This document shows positions 10,671 to 22,333 of a DNA stretch of 64,000 nucleotides, one piece after another (the first letter of the stretch is position 1; the number at the start of each line of letters is the position of its first letter). The notes beneath the pieces are model-generated. The model was not told where the DNA came from. It made no database searches and saw only the letters and a list, made by a program, of their open reading frames with translations. Origin of the DNA: Paragonimus westermani (taxonomy: Eukaryota; Platyhelminthes; Trematoda; Plagiorchiida; Troglotrematidae); the NCBI GenBank assembly GCA_008508345.1, contig QNGE01001687.1:1-64000 (forward strand), in the 5' to 3' direction. Both the position numbers and the translations under genes were made by a program.

Positions 10671-13192
10671 CTGAGTAGAAAGTTCTACAAGGAATTTATG
10701 AAGGAATTTAAAAATCAATGTGACAATGAGTTAAATAGGAAGCGTGAGCAAGGTTAAGTGTAGTGTACATACAGAATGGAAATACAGTGCATGAATGCCA
10801 CAATCTTGGTGGCCAAGACGCTGGGAAGGAAGGTGGTGAACTTCATTCTATCCAGAATACACGGCATGTTCAAAACCTGGCAGTGTAAACGAGACGAACG
10901 GTTTCGGTTCACGACCCTCACCAACAGTTTACGGACAGGCAGCGCAGAGAGACCACGTTTAAACGTTGTATGAAGGTCAAAGGAAAGAGCTTGACTATTT
11001 TATTCAATAAGCTCTCTCGCAATCGGATATCCCGTCAAACGGCTTAGTTCCCAACCCGACGAAAATAAGAAGACAATTACCGAGAACGGGTCAAAACTAG
11101 ACGACAAAGGTTTTGAATATGCACGGCAAGCAACGACTACGAAACGCGTTAAGGACAATGAGAGGATTAGACGAACATGTGGCTTTTGAACTGCACAATT
11201 ATGGTTTTACTTAAAACAGCTGATAGTTGATTCTACCTGTAAGTCTATACGCTCCCGAAGATCATGATCCCCATGACCCTGGATCGGTCGGCGTTGCACG
11301 GGTCGCTTTGCCTACTTCATCAGAAGGTGCGCCCCTAGAGGACACTTCACGCTCATCGATCGAGCGGAATGCAGTGGATCAGTAATCTACGTGGCAATGT
11401 TAGCCTCGGTAGATATATTCGTGGTAGCTGACACTATAAGCTTCCTGGAAATAATTATGGAACGAGATCTGAATATTATCGCAGAAAACGAACCGTTTCA
11501 TCTTTCACATTCACCAAATACGAACAGTATCAGTTAGCTCGAGATAAATTTATTTTCAAGCCCCGCGCATCTTTCATCACCTTATTCCACGACTATGGTA
11601 ATGAACTGACCACGTGTTCCATTGGATTTACGTCGTGTTTACTGGGTGTAGTTTGAAGACAGTTAATGTTGCAGTTACACACGAAAAACAGGCACTCTCA
11701 GACCCCTGACAGCAAAACTGCCTAAAAAATACTGGGCGATCTCATAAATATGTTGTAGGGCGTAAGTAGTGAGTTCATATGATCCATCTGAAACTTAAAA
11801 TCTACCAGTCACTCTTTGGAGGTGGTTAAGTCACAAGAAATACTGATAAGGTAACAACTCACGTTTGACAAGCACTATGAACAACGGCACAATCCCATCC
11901 GTATCCGTGCTGAGCCAAAGCATACGAAAGCCAGAATGCATCTGTATGACCCAGTGAGGAGAAAGTGCAACAGATAGAAAGCGGTTTAAACAGGAACGGT
12001 AGATGAGGAGACACTCTAATTAACGTATTATTAACGGCACAGCAGTAGTCTTTACCGAACTACAAATAACATTCACATCGAGCTAACAGGCAGAACTGCT
12101 TTATGCACGAAGCTGAATGTAGCTCACTATGACCAAAACAATGTAACAAACGAACAAATTGGAAAGCGAAATCGCCAGCAAAACTCGTGTACCAAACGGA
12201 CAGCTGTCTTTTGTGGGTAGTGTATTCATCTGTTTAAAATTATCTGTCTGGCAGAATGAACCTTCGATTTGATATCTTGAGATGACTGAACGAACGACAG
12301 CATCGGGAACCCACCAGCTAGAGCATAGAATTTCATGATCAGATATGTTCGGATCACGAACGATCGCTTTGCAAAGTGACCGCTCCGATCAGTCGATTGC
12401 TACATACCATGCTTCGGGTCCGTAAAGCAGGGGTGATGTGTTCATATTTCTTCGACGTCTCTCTATCAAAAAACAAACATTAGCCATGTACCCATACAGT
12501 GTGCAGCTTCGCATATGCACAGATTCGTCCATCCGTGGCCGACAATGTGCCGACCACTTAATTTGCATCGGTGCGACTGAGTCAGAATACCATGATAAAC
12601 GCCCCACACTTGATGTTGACTGTATTGTACGTAACGTAACGCACAACGCAAGAGAAACAGATGTTTACGGGGGGAGAACAGAGGTGCGATTATTTCTAGC
12701 ACGACTAATTTGAGGGGACGAATTCAGATAGCCAATAATCGACCTAAAGTGTAGCTATCCATAAAACCTGCAACAAGACGGGCGTAGAGCATGCCATGAT
12801 CAGTCGATGAATTGATAAAGTTAACTAAAAGCAACCACCAGTAAAGTGTCGTTTCACATATGGAAGTCACGTGATCCACCAGGAACGATAGTGCCTAATC
12901 GAGCTCAGAGGTATGGTTATTGATGTTCATTCATTGAGTTGTCCACAAAGCAAGGGTTGTTATTGAAAGAGAGCAGTAAGAACCATGGGAAAAGTGTTTC
13001 ACATGCGGAACTGGATGCAAATACTGTCTTGATTTGAGTATAGGAGTAAGGGCACCGTTAAACCAAATCCCTATTCGAGCTAAGACTTAGCCCAATGCTT
13101 GTGAATGTACGGCATTCAAGAATCAGTGTCAACCATTGATGAAGATTGTGGGGAGGATAATCATGAGTGAACACCGACGTCAATGGCCATAC
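10671..13192. other. Intron, nothing firm recognised
   Basis: Several overlapping open frames at 12389-12713 lie on both strands, with no motif or clear splice sites. No repeat copy recognised. Confidence 0.4.
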
Positions 13193-13326
13193 CTCGACTC
13201 CGGTCACCAGGGGCGATATCCAGTTGGCCAGGGATTCGGATACACCCAGTGCTCGGATCAGGCCTGAGGGTTGTCTGCGTAACAACCGTTGCTCTTCCGT
13301 ATCGTCGCCAGTGCTGCTTGTTGGAG
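13193..13326 (-). CDS. VPS13D: VPS13D-like exon 15
   Basis: This 134-nt exon starts after cgttgtctttatatacag and ends at GAG|gtatgg, phase 1 in and 0 out. It encodes RQPSGLIRALGVSESLANWI and ends SPLVTGVE. No strong motif is visible, but splice sites and phase agree with exons 14 and 16. Plus-strand open frames over the same bases are shadows. Confidence 0.7.
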
Positions 13327-15450
13327 CTGTATATAAAGACAACGAGAAAAACAGGGGAGAGAAAAATCTAAAAATTATCCGAAAGTTATGTGAAGGAACG
13401 CTTCGGCTAACTTAACGAACTGTCACCTACACTAACCGTCAGCCTACAGCATGAATTACAATGAGAGAGCCCAAATGAAGACAGACCGGACCACCGCACG
13501 TAACAGGTTCGATAATAAATAGTACTCACCCAAGAACAGATTCATGTGGCGACCATTTTAAGTCGTGCAATAAAGTGGCACTCATAGGAGCGGCGGGCAG
13601 GTTGCACTTATGAGCAACAGGAAGACATCGAGTTCGAAATACAACATCGCAAACAGGGACGAGGCTGCCCGCATAATTAAACCATGTAAGTGAAAAATCG
13701 GCGTCGTTTTTACAGTGGATAATAAAGTGACGGCTATGATAAAGTGTAAGTTTTCAGCTTTTATAACATAAGCTGCAAGATTTCATGTGTCACACAAAGT
13801 TGTCAAGTTACACAGGCCCGGGCAGAGGCAGTCATCGCGGCAGTGGAGCGAGCCATTGGCCGTAAAAAGCTGCCAGGGGCTTTGCCAGTGAGCGGTGAAC
13901 AGAGGTGACACAATATACGCTGTTCTTTATTCCATCATAATTTATATGCACACCAACGGTAGTCGTGAAACACGAGCACTCATTATTGAGATACACTGAT
14001 TTTTTTCTCCTAGTCTACTTACAGTTCGATAAAAAGCCAGCTAGATGAGTCTTCCAAAGCTGTTTGTTCGATGTTATTGGTTGGTGTTCCGAACGAAACA
14101 GGCAAACAGTTCGTTCCGAAGATGATCAGTAGATGATAACCCGTGGCTTTTGGCAAGAAGGATGACAGGAATTACCACGCACGTGTGAAGCTTACAACAG
14201 TTCAACAAGCAGCATATTAAAGTCTCGCTGTTTCAAATACAATCAGGACAGACTAAAACACTCTAGTCATTCCTTAGACATATACCCTTTCGTAGAACAC
14301 TAACTGATTCACACAAACGAACAACGTTCAAATGTGGTTTTCAGATACAAATATATGCAGTGACCAAACGACTCTTGTAAGGAAGTATTCAAAGGAAGAG
14401 GGTTATCTCATGTGTTCTCATAATACACCTTTTGAGAAGAACATGGTTCGATTTCTGGGGAGGATCGGTATTAAATAACATATGAGTGCCTCTTCAGGCT
14501 TGATGTGCAAATCAGACAAAATGCGAAACGAAGACGCGTATGTATGTGAGACTATTCGTCTATTTGAAAGACACAACAAAGAACCAGGGCGATGCTAACG
14601 CGATACTCACATCATTCGGGAGAACAAACGTATAGAAAATCTAGGAAGTTCATACTACACAAAACGCCGCGGAGCAATCGAATGAGCTGCTTATTTCAAG
14701 TGGAACAGCATCCACGTATGATCTCCATTTTCGTACTCAGACCATCTAGCGAGCCCAGTTAGGAGAGAAACAACAGACTTCAACTTTACCGTTGTTGGAA
14801 CTCGTCAGTAATGCACATCCTTGGTAAGTCCGAGACTAGAAGATCGACAAATTTATCATGAGGCACTGAGTTCATAGTAGGTACGGCTGAATTCTCACAT
14901 CTCATCGTTCAACCACTTTCGCTTGTGAATAATATGTAGGTTGCCTTATTGTCTCGAAAGAAGAAACACAGTGTGTCTTAACACTGATCGATAATCCCAT
15001 AGTGAGGACATGAGGAACAAGTCGGAATCTCTCATCTCAATGAACCTGCTGGGCAACAGTTCGGAAAACGGATTAGTCGGTGGTTGGTTTAATTTCAAGT
15101 TGAAAACCGCCTACATGTAGATGAACAATTCGGCCAGCCCACTGTGAAGAGAAACACTAAACCGAAAGGACACCAACCGAATTCTGGCTGCTCATCAGCA
15201 GGTTGTTAATAGCTAATGTACTGCTTAACTAGTAAGGCGACAGCGACGATAGCAGAAGTCAGTTGCAGAAACACACGCAATCGGAAACGTTTTGTGTAGG
15301 CCTCCAAATGACTCATGAAACACCCATCAACAGATGGGAGGAATTAACATGCTTAACAAAACATTTGGCTCCAAAAGGAAGTATACGTTCAAGAAAAAAC
15401 ATATCAAACGATATCCCGAAAAGAACCGTAAGACTCGCCTTCTTCTAAAC
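13327..15450. other. Intron with decayed SINE
   Basis: Bases about 14695-14965 are a diverged copy of the SINE at 23590-23895: shared landmarks are ACTCGTCAGTAATGCACATCC and a CTTGTGA/TTGTCTCGA 5' flank. The rest shows nothing. Confidence 0.45.
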
Positions 15451-15601
15451 CTGAAATTTCCGGATTGGTAGCCCTGAAGTTGTCTGTAACCTGTCTTTGA
15501 ACTGATTTCAAAGTGGACAGCAGTATGCGAACGGCGAACGGCGACAACGTGATTTGTATGCAGGAGGTGGAACAAGCGAGAATCAATTTGAGTTGTTTTG
15601 A
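15451..15601 (-). CDS. VPS13D: VPS13D-like exon 14
   Basis: This 151-nt exon runs from ctttctcctctcaccag to TCAG|gtttag, phase 0 in and 1 out. It encodes ILACSTSCIQITLSPFAVRI followed by LLSTLKSVQRQV, a VPS13 'v.h.hsp..h.ll..l...' segment that usually precedes the WEP signature by one or two exons, as seen here. Confidence 0.8.
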
Positions 15602-15678
15602 CTGGTGAGAGGAGAAAGACGACAAGACAAATGGAAAGGAAAATGAATCATTTGATAAAAAGCATGAAAAAATATGAG

Positions 15679-15706
15679 AATAAAAAACTATATATATATA
15701 TGTATA
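15679..15706. repeat. (TA)n microsatellite
   Basis: Short run of TATA with one TG interruption, inside the intron between exons 13 and 14. Confidence 0.75.
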
Positions 15707-15986
15707 TGACGCCTCAAAATTTGTCCTTGCAGCAAAATGTTTAGTTCACTAAATATTCTTTCATGGCCCAGACTAATTATTTTGTGAGGAGCATAATAGT
15801 TCAATCGGTTCAACATAAATTTACCAGAACCGAACACTAAGCTTTAGCATAAATGATGCGTACAGTGAATATGGGCTGCGTCGTACGCAATTCATAGTTT
15901 GAAAGTCATTTGAGAATCATTTCACACATCACAAACAGACGGGGTTTATTATTCGTATATCCAGAGAAGTCCAATAAAAAACTGAC

Positions 15987-16297
15987 CGTGTTTCTGCTCA
16001 AGTGTTTCAGGTTCGTCCAATCTGACCGAAAACGAGAAGTACTGTCAATTTTGGTGGCAAATTGTGTACTGGGTGTCTGCAACCGCATAGGATGTTGCAC
16101 AGGAGGAGCAGTCTGTCCGGAAGATGTTGGCATCAGATTTAACTGAGCCAATTTCAGTCGAATACAGGGATTCTGACCCGAAAGAAATCGTTGACTTTTC
16201 ACGGTGGACAGATGAATGTGAATGCGATGCAAGCAACTGTGGAACCTCGGGATGTGGGCACCGTAATCAGTCAAAGTGTGGGAAGACGCCAAAAACC
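15987..16297 (-). CDS. VPS13D: VPS13D-like exon 13
   Basis: This exon is fully open for about 104 codons and ends at ACG|gtcagt in phase 0. Two acceptors are available: one ends at 16305 and would start the exon at 16304 in phase 0; the other starts it at 16297 in phase 1, matching the chosen end of exon 12. The peptide contains CIRLKLAQLNLMPTSSGQTA and a Pro/Ser/Thr-rich linker, then KIDSTSRFRSDWTNLKHLS. Assignment rests mainly on splice signals and phase. Confidence 0.65.
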
Positions 16298-16710
16298 CTG
16301 TTCCCTGAAACAGAACCATCAAAAATGACGTAGACTTGTGACGGTGCAACGAGAACAATTCCTGAGTGGAGAAAAAACGTATCTGTTGTGATATGTCAAC
16401 ATCTGGTTTATACTCATTAAAAGTACGACTAAATAAAGTAAATTACGCAAGTCAGACAAATGATTATACGCGCGTGTAGTAACTAAAAAACGATCGGGAC
16501 GACAGCAAAATAACGGGCTATCGAGCTATTATCATGCACACATCACCAGGCGATGAGCTAGAATAGGCACAGCTTCACTTCAGACCACCTATCTAAGGTT
16601 TCTATTGCATGCAACATCTCAAATAAGCTAACTGGGTCGGTCAACTTGATGACCTAATGTCATGGAGTACGTGGAAGTAGATCGCGTGGGATTTCGAGCA
16701 ACCAAATTAC

Positions 16711-16909
16711 CAAGTTGAGGCAGCAGTTGCTGCAACCATTTGGGATTGCATTCGGTCGCTCGCTGATACAGTTGCTGGTCTGTACTGCTAACAAAAATAC
16801 CAATGCGACCACCAGCGAGATGGTGCATGACATGAAAGGTAGGACAGTTAAAGGAACTGTGCTCGTGATCACGGAACAGTGGTCCTTTAGTGGTTTCGGC
16901 TAAATGGAA
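16711..16909 (-). CDS. VPS13D: VPS13D-like exon 12
   Basis: The exon starts after ggttcttcccttcgcag in phase 0 and encodes FHLAETTKGPLFRDHEHSSF and VMHHLAGGRIGIFVSSTDQQ. It follows exon 11 directly in phase. I end it at gtaatt (phase 1). A later donor near 16665 (gtcatc) is also phase 1, so the 3' limit is uncertain. The short hydrophobic open frame seen in another frame here is a shadow. Confidence 0.65.
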
Positions 16910-17257
16910 CTGCGAAGGGAAGAACCCGAAAAGACTTTACCGGCTGTTTCATTTCGTTCGCCAGACGGTCCTCTTGAACTGTAAGAACATAAATGTATCA
17001 TTGTTTTGAGCTGTTTGAAGAGGTTCACTGGCCTTGATTACCTAGCCGTGAGCTACAATGAATTTCTCAGGATAGCCGTTTGCAAATAAAAGCTGTCTTG
17101 ACACGCCTTATTCTACAATTAAGCTTGGTCCTGTGAGAAAGTGTTTTGATGTAACTACAGTTACATTTAATCAGAGCATTGCTAGAAAACCGAAGACTGA
17201 CCGCGCCATGTTGCTATGCGTTATAATAAACCTTTTCACGTACCATCTACCCTCCTG

Positions 17258-17354
17258 ACAATAAACACATATCAAAGGGGAGACTGTAATTCCAGCGAAT
17301 TTCGTGAGATATAGGTAGATTCAGGTTAACATTGTTAAGATGGTAGATAGAAAG
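17258..17354 (+). repeat. Direct repeat copy 1 (97 bp)
   Basis: It matches 17550-17646 with two mismatches, offset 292 bases. An ambiguous base (17511) lies between the copies, so an assembly cause is possible. Confidence 0.85.
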
Positions 17355-17549
17355 TACTATGGTGCGGATATGATGAACAATGAACCGTTGATTGATTATG
17401 CTGAGCGTCGTTCGCGGGAGCCCTTATAAATATATCCAGTCTGAGTATGCTGATTCCCCAAAGAGAAGGCTGAACACCACGACTAGATTTCCGTCGATCG
17501 TGAAGACTTANCGTTCCGGAATACGCGCCGGCGAACTGCCGCATTGCTC

Positions 17550-17646
17550 ACAATAAACACATATCAAAGGGGAGACTGTAATTCGAGCGAATTTCGTGAG
17601 ATATAGGTAGATTCAGGTTAACATTGTTAAGATGGTAGGTAGAAAG
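17550..17646 (+). repeat. Direct repeat copy 2 (97 bp)
   Basis: Second copy of the 17258-17354 repeat; differs by one C/G and one A/G. Confidence 0.85.
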
Positions 17647-18468
17647 CATTGTTGCATATCCACAAAAAATTAAACTGATTAATACATCTCGAGTGAATAC
17701 AGCTAGATAAATTCCCCACGGTGATGAGAATCAACAGATCAGAGAGCACATAAGGAAGTTTAGCGAACCGATTTAGCGCTCAGCCAATAGAGACGAATAG
17801 ACAATGACAATTGAAGGTGATAGTTCGAGTGAAGCTGGTGATGCTAAAACGAAAACCTGTGTCGGTACCATTCAGTCAGTATGAAATAAATAACTTTCTG
17901 TTGGGATGGTCCATCTGCATAAAGAAAATGAATTACACCGGTATACCAACATCATTAAATGAAGGAACCCATCGACAATCTTACCCAGCTAAAAAATAAA
18001 GAAATCTTGGTGGCAATATGCTAACAATCAACTTTCGCAAAACGTCTCCGCCATCAGACATGGATTTATGACTAGATGTGTCTTAAAAGTAAGGCAATGA
18101 ACGTAAGATTCTCCGTTCAGTGAATTGAAGATATATACAAAATTCGTACAGTGTGAATCGTTATTTCCTTTCTTTTTTAAAGGATTGCTCGTTGCACTTT
18201 TATGCTGCTAGCTTGGAAGAAAACATGCTTGGCATAAGAGCTGATTGTACAAGTATGTGAACAAGGTATTTTGCAGCGATTCCGGTGAGATACAGTCATT
18301 GTGGAAAGTTGTTCACTACACGGTTATGAAAATATGGGACAACCAACGCGTACACTCAATTGCATAGCTGACGTGTATCCACATCCACTGGGCAACGGGA
18401 CATTATCATCAGTCTGCATGACACGTTATACATCGTGTGGTGGATTATTAAACCGTAGGTGCGAGTAT

Positions 18469-18776
18469 TCCAACTCTCGGTAGAATGTCTCAACGCGGCG
18501 GGGAGGTACGTCCAAAAGCCCACAGCGAACGGATCGGGGATAGCATGGGCGACCGGATGAGTCATCGTTCAATGGGATGAGACCAACGGACGAGGAAAGG
18601 CAAGCAAAATGGGACGAATGACCAAATGGGGGGCATGGTTATCCCAACACTCGGAGGAATATCTCGACACGGTCGTATAATACGGTCAAAACCCATTGTG
18701 CATAGACTGTGAACGACAGGAGCGACCGGACGAGCCATCGTCCAACGAGACCGGACCAACGAACGAGGAATGGCAG
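18469..18776 (+). repeat. Two tandem diverged units, about 174-bp period
   Basis: Units at about 18469-18602 and 18643-18776 share CCAAC.CTCGG.GGAAT and GA.GAGGAA.GGCA landmarks. They lie just upstream of the gypsy coding remnants and may be part of its 5' leader. Confidence 0.5.
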
Positions 18777-18879
18777 GCAGAACCCAGCCCCTCAACAGAA
18801 GGCGTCGGTCACAAACACCAATCGGGCAGAAGCACACACGACGTGAGAGCGGAAACCGGGGCTGCTGTGAACTTGAATT

Positions 18880-19640
18880 CGGATTCATAAACGCGAGCGT
18901 GTGTAGCATGGCAACCAGCGAGTTGGGCAACGAAGATTGTGCTTTATTGGACGTCTTTTCGCTACACTGGTGCCATGCCCTAAACGCAACGCAATGAAGC
19001 TGCCATGGACAAACCAATTTACGGATGAGGGTGTGGAAGAGTGGCTATCAGAATCTGACGCCATGTGGGCGTGTAGCAGACTAAACGGGAAGCACAACTT
19101 ATGACGATATTGGGAACCCTGCTCAACGAACGGACAAAAGCTGTCTATGCCTTGAGAAAACAAACAAACGCCGCAACATCGTGTCACGAAACGTGAGCAG
19201 CACTGATTTAAGAGTTCACAAAGGAACAAAATCGACAGCGGACAATGAATCGTTTCTATGGCGCCGGGTTTTACGACCACCAAGATCCCTTGGTTTGCTA
19301 TCAACATTTATTACGATAGTTGAAGTAGGCAAGTGAGGAAACGAAGGATAGATTGGTAAGGCAGCGGTTTATTCGGAGTGTGTCATCGGAGTTACAGGAG
19401 ACAGTTCGGACAGCCGAGTGTTGTGGGATTAAGGACATCGAACGGCTTGTCGGATGCAAGTCGGACGGCTGGAAGTCAGGGAGCCTGAAGAGAAAGTGGA
19501 ACAATTGATGAAGGCAGTGGAAGGTTTGAAGACGAGTGTGGAACCAGCAGGACAACAAGCCAAGTGAGCACGTGAGCAACTCCACCATAATCAGTGTTTT
19601 GTTTGTAACGGGGAGGCACACTGCACACCAATGCCCTAAC
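18880..19640 (+). pseudogene. gypsy 1 gag remnant
   Basis: Frame-broken gag; a zinc-knuckle start (CFVC) near 19597 is completed only in another frame (HTAHQCP), so a one-base shift disrupts the knuckle. Confidence 0.55.
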
Positions 19641-19714
19641 AGGCGTTTTCCTCCTTGTTTCTCTGTGAGAGCCGGTTATCATGGAGGCGTTCCACGAGTA
19701 AAACAATCTGATCG

Positions 19715-20029
19715 ATGGAGAACAGAGAGGTGCAACAGAAGACACGAAGGCTGGGGGCGTCAATTACAGGCAAAGTGCGAGGATCGGCCGTTGAGTCCGG
19801 CAACTGGCATGTAGTTACGGTCGGAGGAACGGTGCTAAAGGCACTCGGGACCCGGGACGTTGAAGTCCAGATAGGTGCTCTCAAGCTACGCCATGCAGTG
19901 TTAGTCAGCGACAATGTGGAAAAGACGATAATAGGCACTGACCTACTACGTCGATTAAAGACAAGCGTAGACCTGGGGAGGAGCGAGTTGCGTGTTGATG
20001 GTGGTGTCGTGAAGTTCCACCATGAATAG
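19715..20029 (+). pseudogene. gypsy 1 protease remnant
   Basis: Open for 104 codons. It contains the C-terminal retropepsin-like VEKTIIGTDLLRRL; the expected DTG catalytic site is not seen in this frame (ESGNW stands at the corresponding place). Confidence 0.6.
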
Positions 20030-20179
20030 ACCAAGGAACAGTGCTGAATGAGCAGGGTCTCTGTGAAATCTCGCCCAGAATGTCCGTTCCTAATCATCAG
20101 ACAGTGTGTTAATGAGTTTGCTGACTCATTCACAAATGTGGATGTTCAGTACGGATTCTGCCAACGATAGAACACTCGA

Positions 20180-21160
20180 CAGACCCACGGCCGGGTGAGG
20201 AATGCAGACTAGTGTAACGGAGAATGACATTCAAATTGATTTCAGAAGTGGAAAGGCAGTTAAAGGAGATGTTGGAGGAATAAATAATTCAACGGACAAG
20301 CAGCCCATTTTCGTCACCGGTCGTGTTGATTAGAAAAGCGGATGGAACCTACCGATTTTGTGTGGATTTCAGAGAACTGAAACGAGTGCCGATCAAAGAC
20401 GCGTCCCCGACGTCCCGGATGGAAGACACCTTTGCACATCTGCACAAAGCTAAAATATTATCCCTCAAAGATCTGCGTTCCGGTTACTGGCAACTACCAA
20501 TGGCACAGGAGGACAGGGTGAAGACCGCCTTTTTGCGTGAGCAACAGTGTGAATTCCATAGGATGCCGTTCGGTCTGTGCAGTGCACCAGCTACCTGCAG
20601 ACGTCTCCTACATCGCATTCTGAATCATCATCATCACCACCACAGGTAGTAATACATCAGTGGCTCACACTAATGTTTAACTGCCACACAACCATGAAGA
20701 AAAAGCAAACCCTATATAGGTAGAGAGAAGGAAAAAGAAGGGAACGGGGAGGGACCTAACTACTGGAAATAACTACGTCTATATTCAAACATTCAGCATC
20801 AAGGTGCCTACACCTTGCAAACAAACAACCGAGCTGCAAGTGAGAGTAAGGCGTCATCAGCAAGACAGGTTCCTTACGGCTTTCACTGCCCCGCATTCTG
20901 AAGAAACAGGAGGGAGAAGTCGTATACGGAGACGACATTGTTGTATTCTCTACGACAGTATCGGAACACGTAGACAGACTGCGAGCAGTGTTACAGCGAA
21001 TTGACGCAGCTGGCCTGAGACCGAGCAGTAAAAAGTGCCAGATAGACCGTAGTTCACTTGCCTGCTTGAGATACACGATTGGTAATGGGAAAATCCAACC
21101 ACTGCCAGAGAAGTTGACAGCTGTCAAGAACTCCAAACTCCAGAATCGAAGCGGCAACTG
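20180..21160 (+). pseudogene. gypsy 1 reverse transcriptase, split by insertion
   Basis: The fingers and palm are clear at 20323-20624: LIRKADGTYRFCVDFREL, KDLRSGYWQLPM and MPFGLCSAPATC. After the 267-bp insertion the palm resumes with YGDDIVVFS (20925-20936 for the catalytic box; YxDD is the rule and G in second place is uncommon for gypsy) and the thumb HVDRLRAVLQRIDAAGL. A stop lies near the end of the domain. Confidence 0.85.
20625..20891 (-). mobile_element. 267-bp non-LTR insertion nested in gypsy RT (family copy A)
   Basis: It is bounded by an 11-bp duplication CGCATTCTGAA at 20614-20624 and 20892-20902. One end is a (CAT/CAC) run, which on the minus strand is a (GAT/GGT) tail of the kind seen at 3' ends of RTE-type LINEs and their SINEs. 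Related copies lie at 33038-33262 and 36036-36272. No coding frame. Confidence 0.85.
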
Positions 21161-21277
21161 AGGTGTTTTCTCGGAATGATCGGTTGCGATTTATAATCTA
21201 TGCCGGGGTTATCCCAGAAAGTGCACCCATTCTTCCAACTACCGAGGAAGGACGGAAAATTTGTATGAACTGAGAAT

Positions 21278-21720
21278 TTGCAGGTGGCGTTCAATGAACT
21301 CAAACAGGAAGCTGCCAGCATTCGACGGCGCCTGACAATCCAAAAACCGAATGAACCAATCACGGTGTCAGTTGATGCAAGTGATATCCGAATCGGGGCA
21401 GTTCTTTCGCAACCGTCGGGAACAATTGAGTATACCAGCCGAATATTAACGGGAGCGGACAGAAAGTATTCCATCAAGGGGGAAGAATGTCTAGCCACCG
21501 TGTGGGCGCTGGAGAAGTGGAAGACCTGTCTGATAGCGACCACCTTTCCTGTCGAGACCGACCACAAACCTCTGATCTGGCTGAAGACGGTGAAGGATCG
21601 ACACGGACGACTGGCGCGCTAAGCACTTCGACTGCAAGAGTTTAACTATACCACCGGATATGTAAACGGTACAAACAATGAGGTGCTTGATGCACTGTCG
21701 TGACCGACAGAGGAGAATGA
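21278..21720 (+). pseudogene. gypsy 1 RNase H remnant
   Basis: 114 open codons with ITVSVDASDIRIGAVLSQ, then YSIKGEECLATVWALEKWK and VETDHKPLIWL, the usual gypsy RNase H order. A stop follows GRLAR, and a decayed EFNYTTGYVNGTNNEV tail continues. Confidence 0.85.
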
Positions 21721-22135
21721 GCTGTCAACTGAAGCCATACTCGTGAGCGCGATATTGATTGCCGGTAAAAGATCTGGGCAATCAAGAGGAAGATCCTCAA
21801 GTACGCGAAATATGGCAGGAACCAAACCTACGAAGTTGACTTCGAGACCGAATGAGTAGTGCATATATGAAACCGGCTACACCTGAAGGACGGCTAACTC
21901 GTTGTCTATGTGGAGGTATAGAGGGGGCTGCAACCTCGAAGACTACCGTTTATTCCAGTGGACCAGAGGAACGTGTGATTCAACTGGCACCGTAAAGCTA
22001 ATATCTAGCAGGACAAATTTGCGTTCTTCATCTGAGGTACAAATTCTGTCACAACACGTAGAACCAACTAGCGGGACATCTGGAACTTGATATATTAGCA
22101 ACGAGGAGACTGGTTGGTAAACTGTGTAGGCTCAC

Positions 22136-22241
22136 CTGAACAGTAATAGTGTTTGACGAGGGATGATGCAAATGTTCCATCAAAACTATTTTGGAATTTT
22201 CCAAACACATTTGATAGTTCAGCGGAAACTTCACGGAGGTA
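22136..22241 (-). CDS. VPS13D: VPS13D-like exon 11
   Basis: This 106-nt exon lies between gttctctgtttcag and CAG|gtgagc, phase 2 in and 0 out. The frame that fits the phases encodes SVKFPLNYQMCLENSKIVLM followed by EHLHHPSSNTITVQ, which resembles the VPS13 'h..P.hhLhed......hh...' repeat. A second frame is also open through the exon but does not fit the neighbours. The decayed gypsy element ends within about 30 bases of its 3' side. Confidence 0.8.
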
Positions 22242-22333
22242 CTGAAACAGAGAACAGAAGATAAAATCAACAGCAACACGTAAGGCAAGTGTTTGTGAAG
22301 AGCACACAATCACAAAGAAGAACCACAACCTAC

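Larger units (their letters stand above)
16910..18460. other. Intron part with 97-bp direct repeat
   Basis: Apart from the direct repeat at 17258-17354 and 17550-17646 and the N at 17511, nothing is recognised. Confidence 0.5.
18690..22110 (+). mobile_element. Degenerate Ty3/gypsy retrotransposon 1
   Basis: Gag, protease, RT, RNase H and a trace of integrase occur in order on the plus strand, antisense to VPS13D. All are broken by stops and shifts. No clear LTR pair was found. The element decays right next to exon 11 (22136). It is a fossil and cannot move by itself. Confidence 0.8.

Noticed and set aside
12389..12713. Overlapping open frames on both strands
   Set aside because: No motif, no consistent splice limits; likely chance.
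16660..16872. Hydrophobic minus frame that looks like a signal peptide or membrane segment
   Set aside because: It is another register of exon 12.
20855..20862. CTGATGA on the minus strand of the 267-bp element as a hammerhead
   Set aside because: No GAAA box or cleavage triplet at a usable distance.
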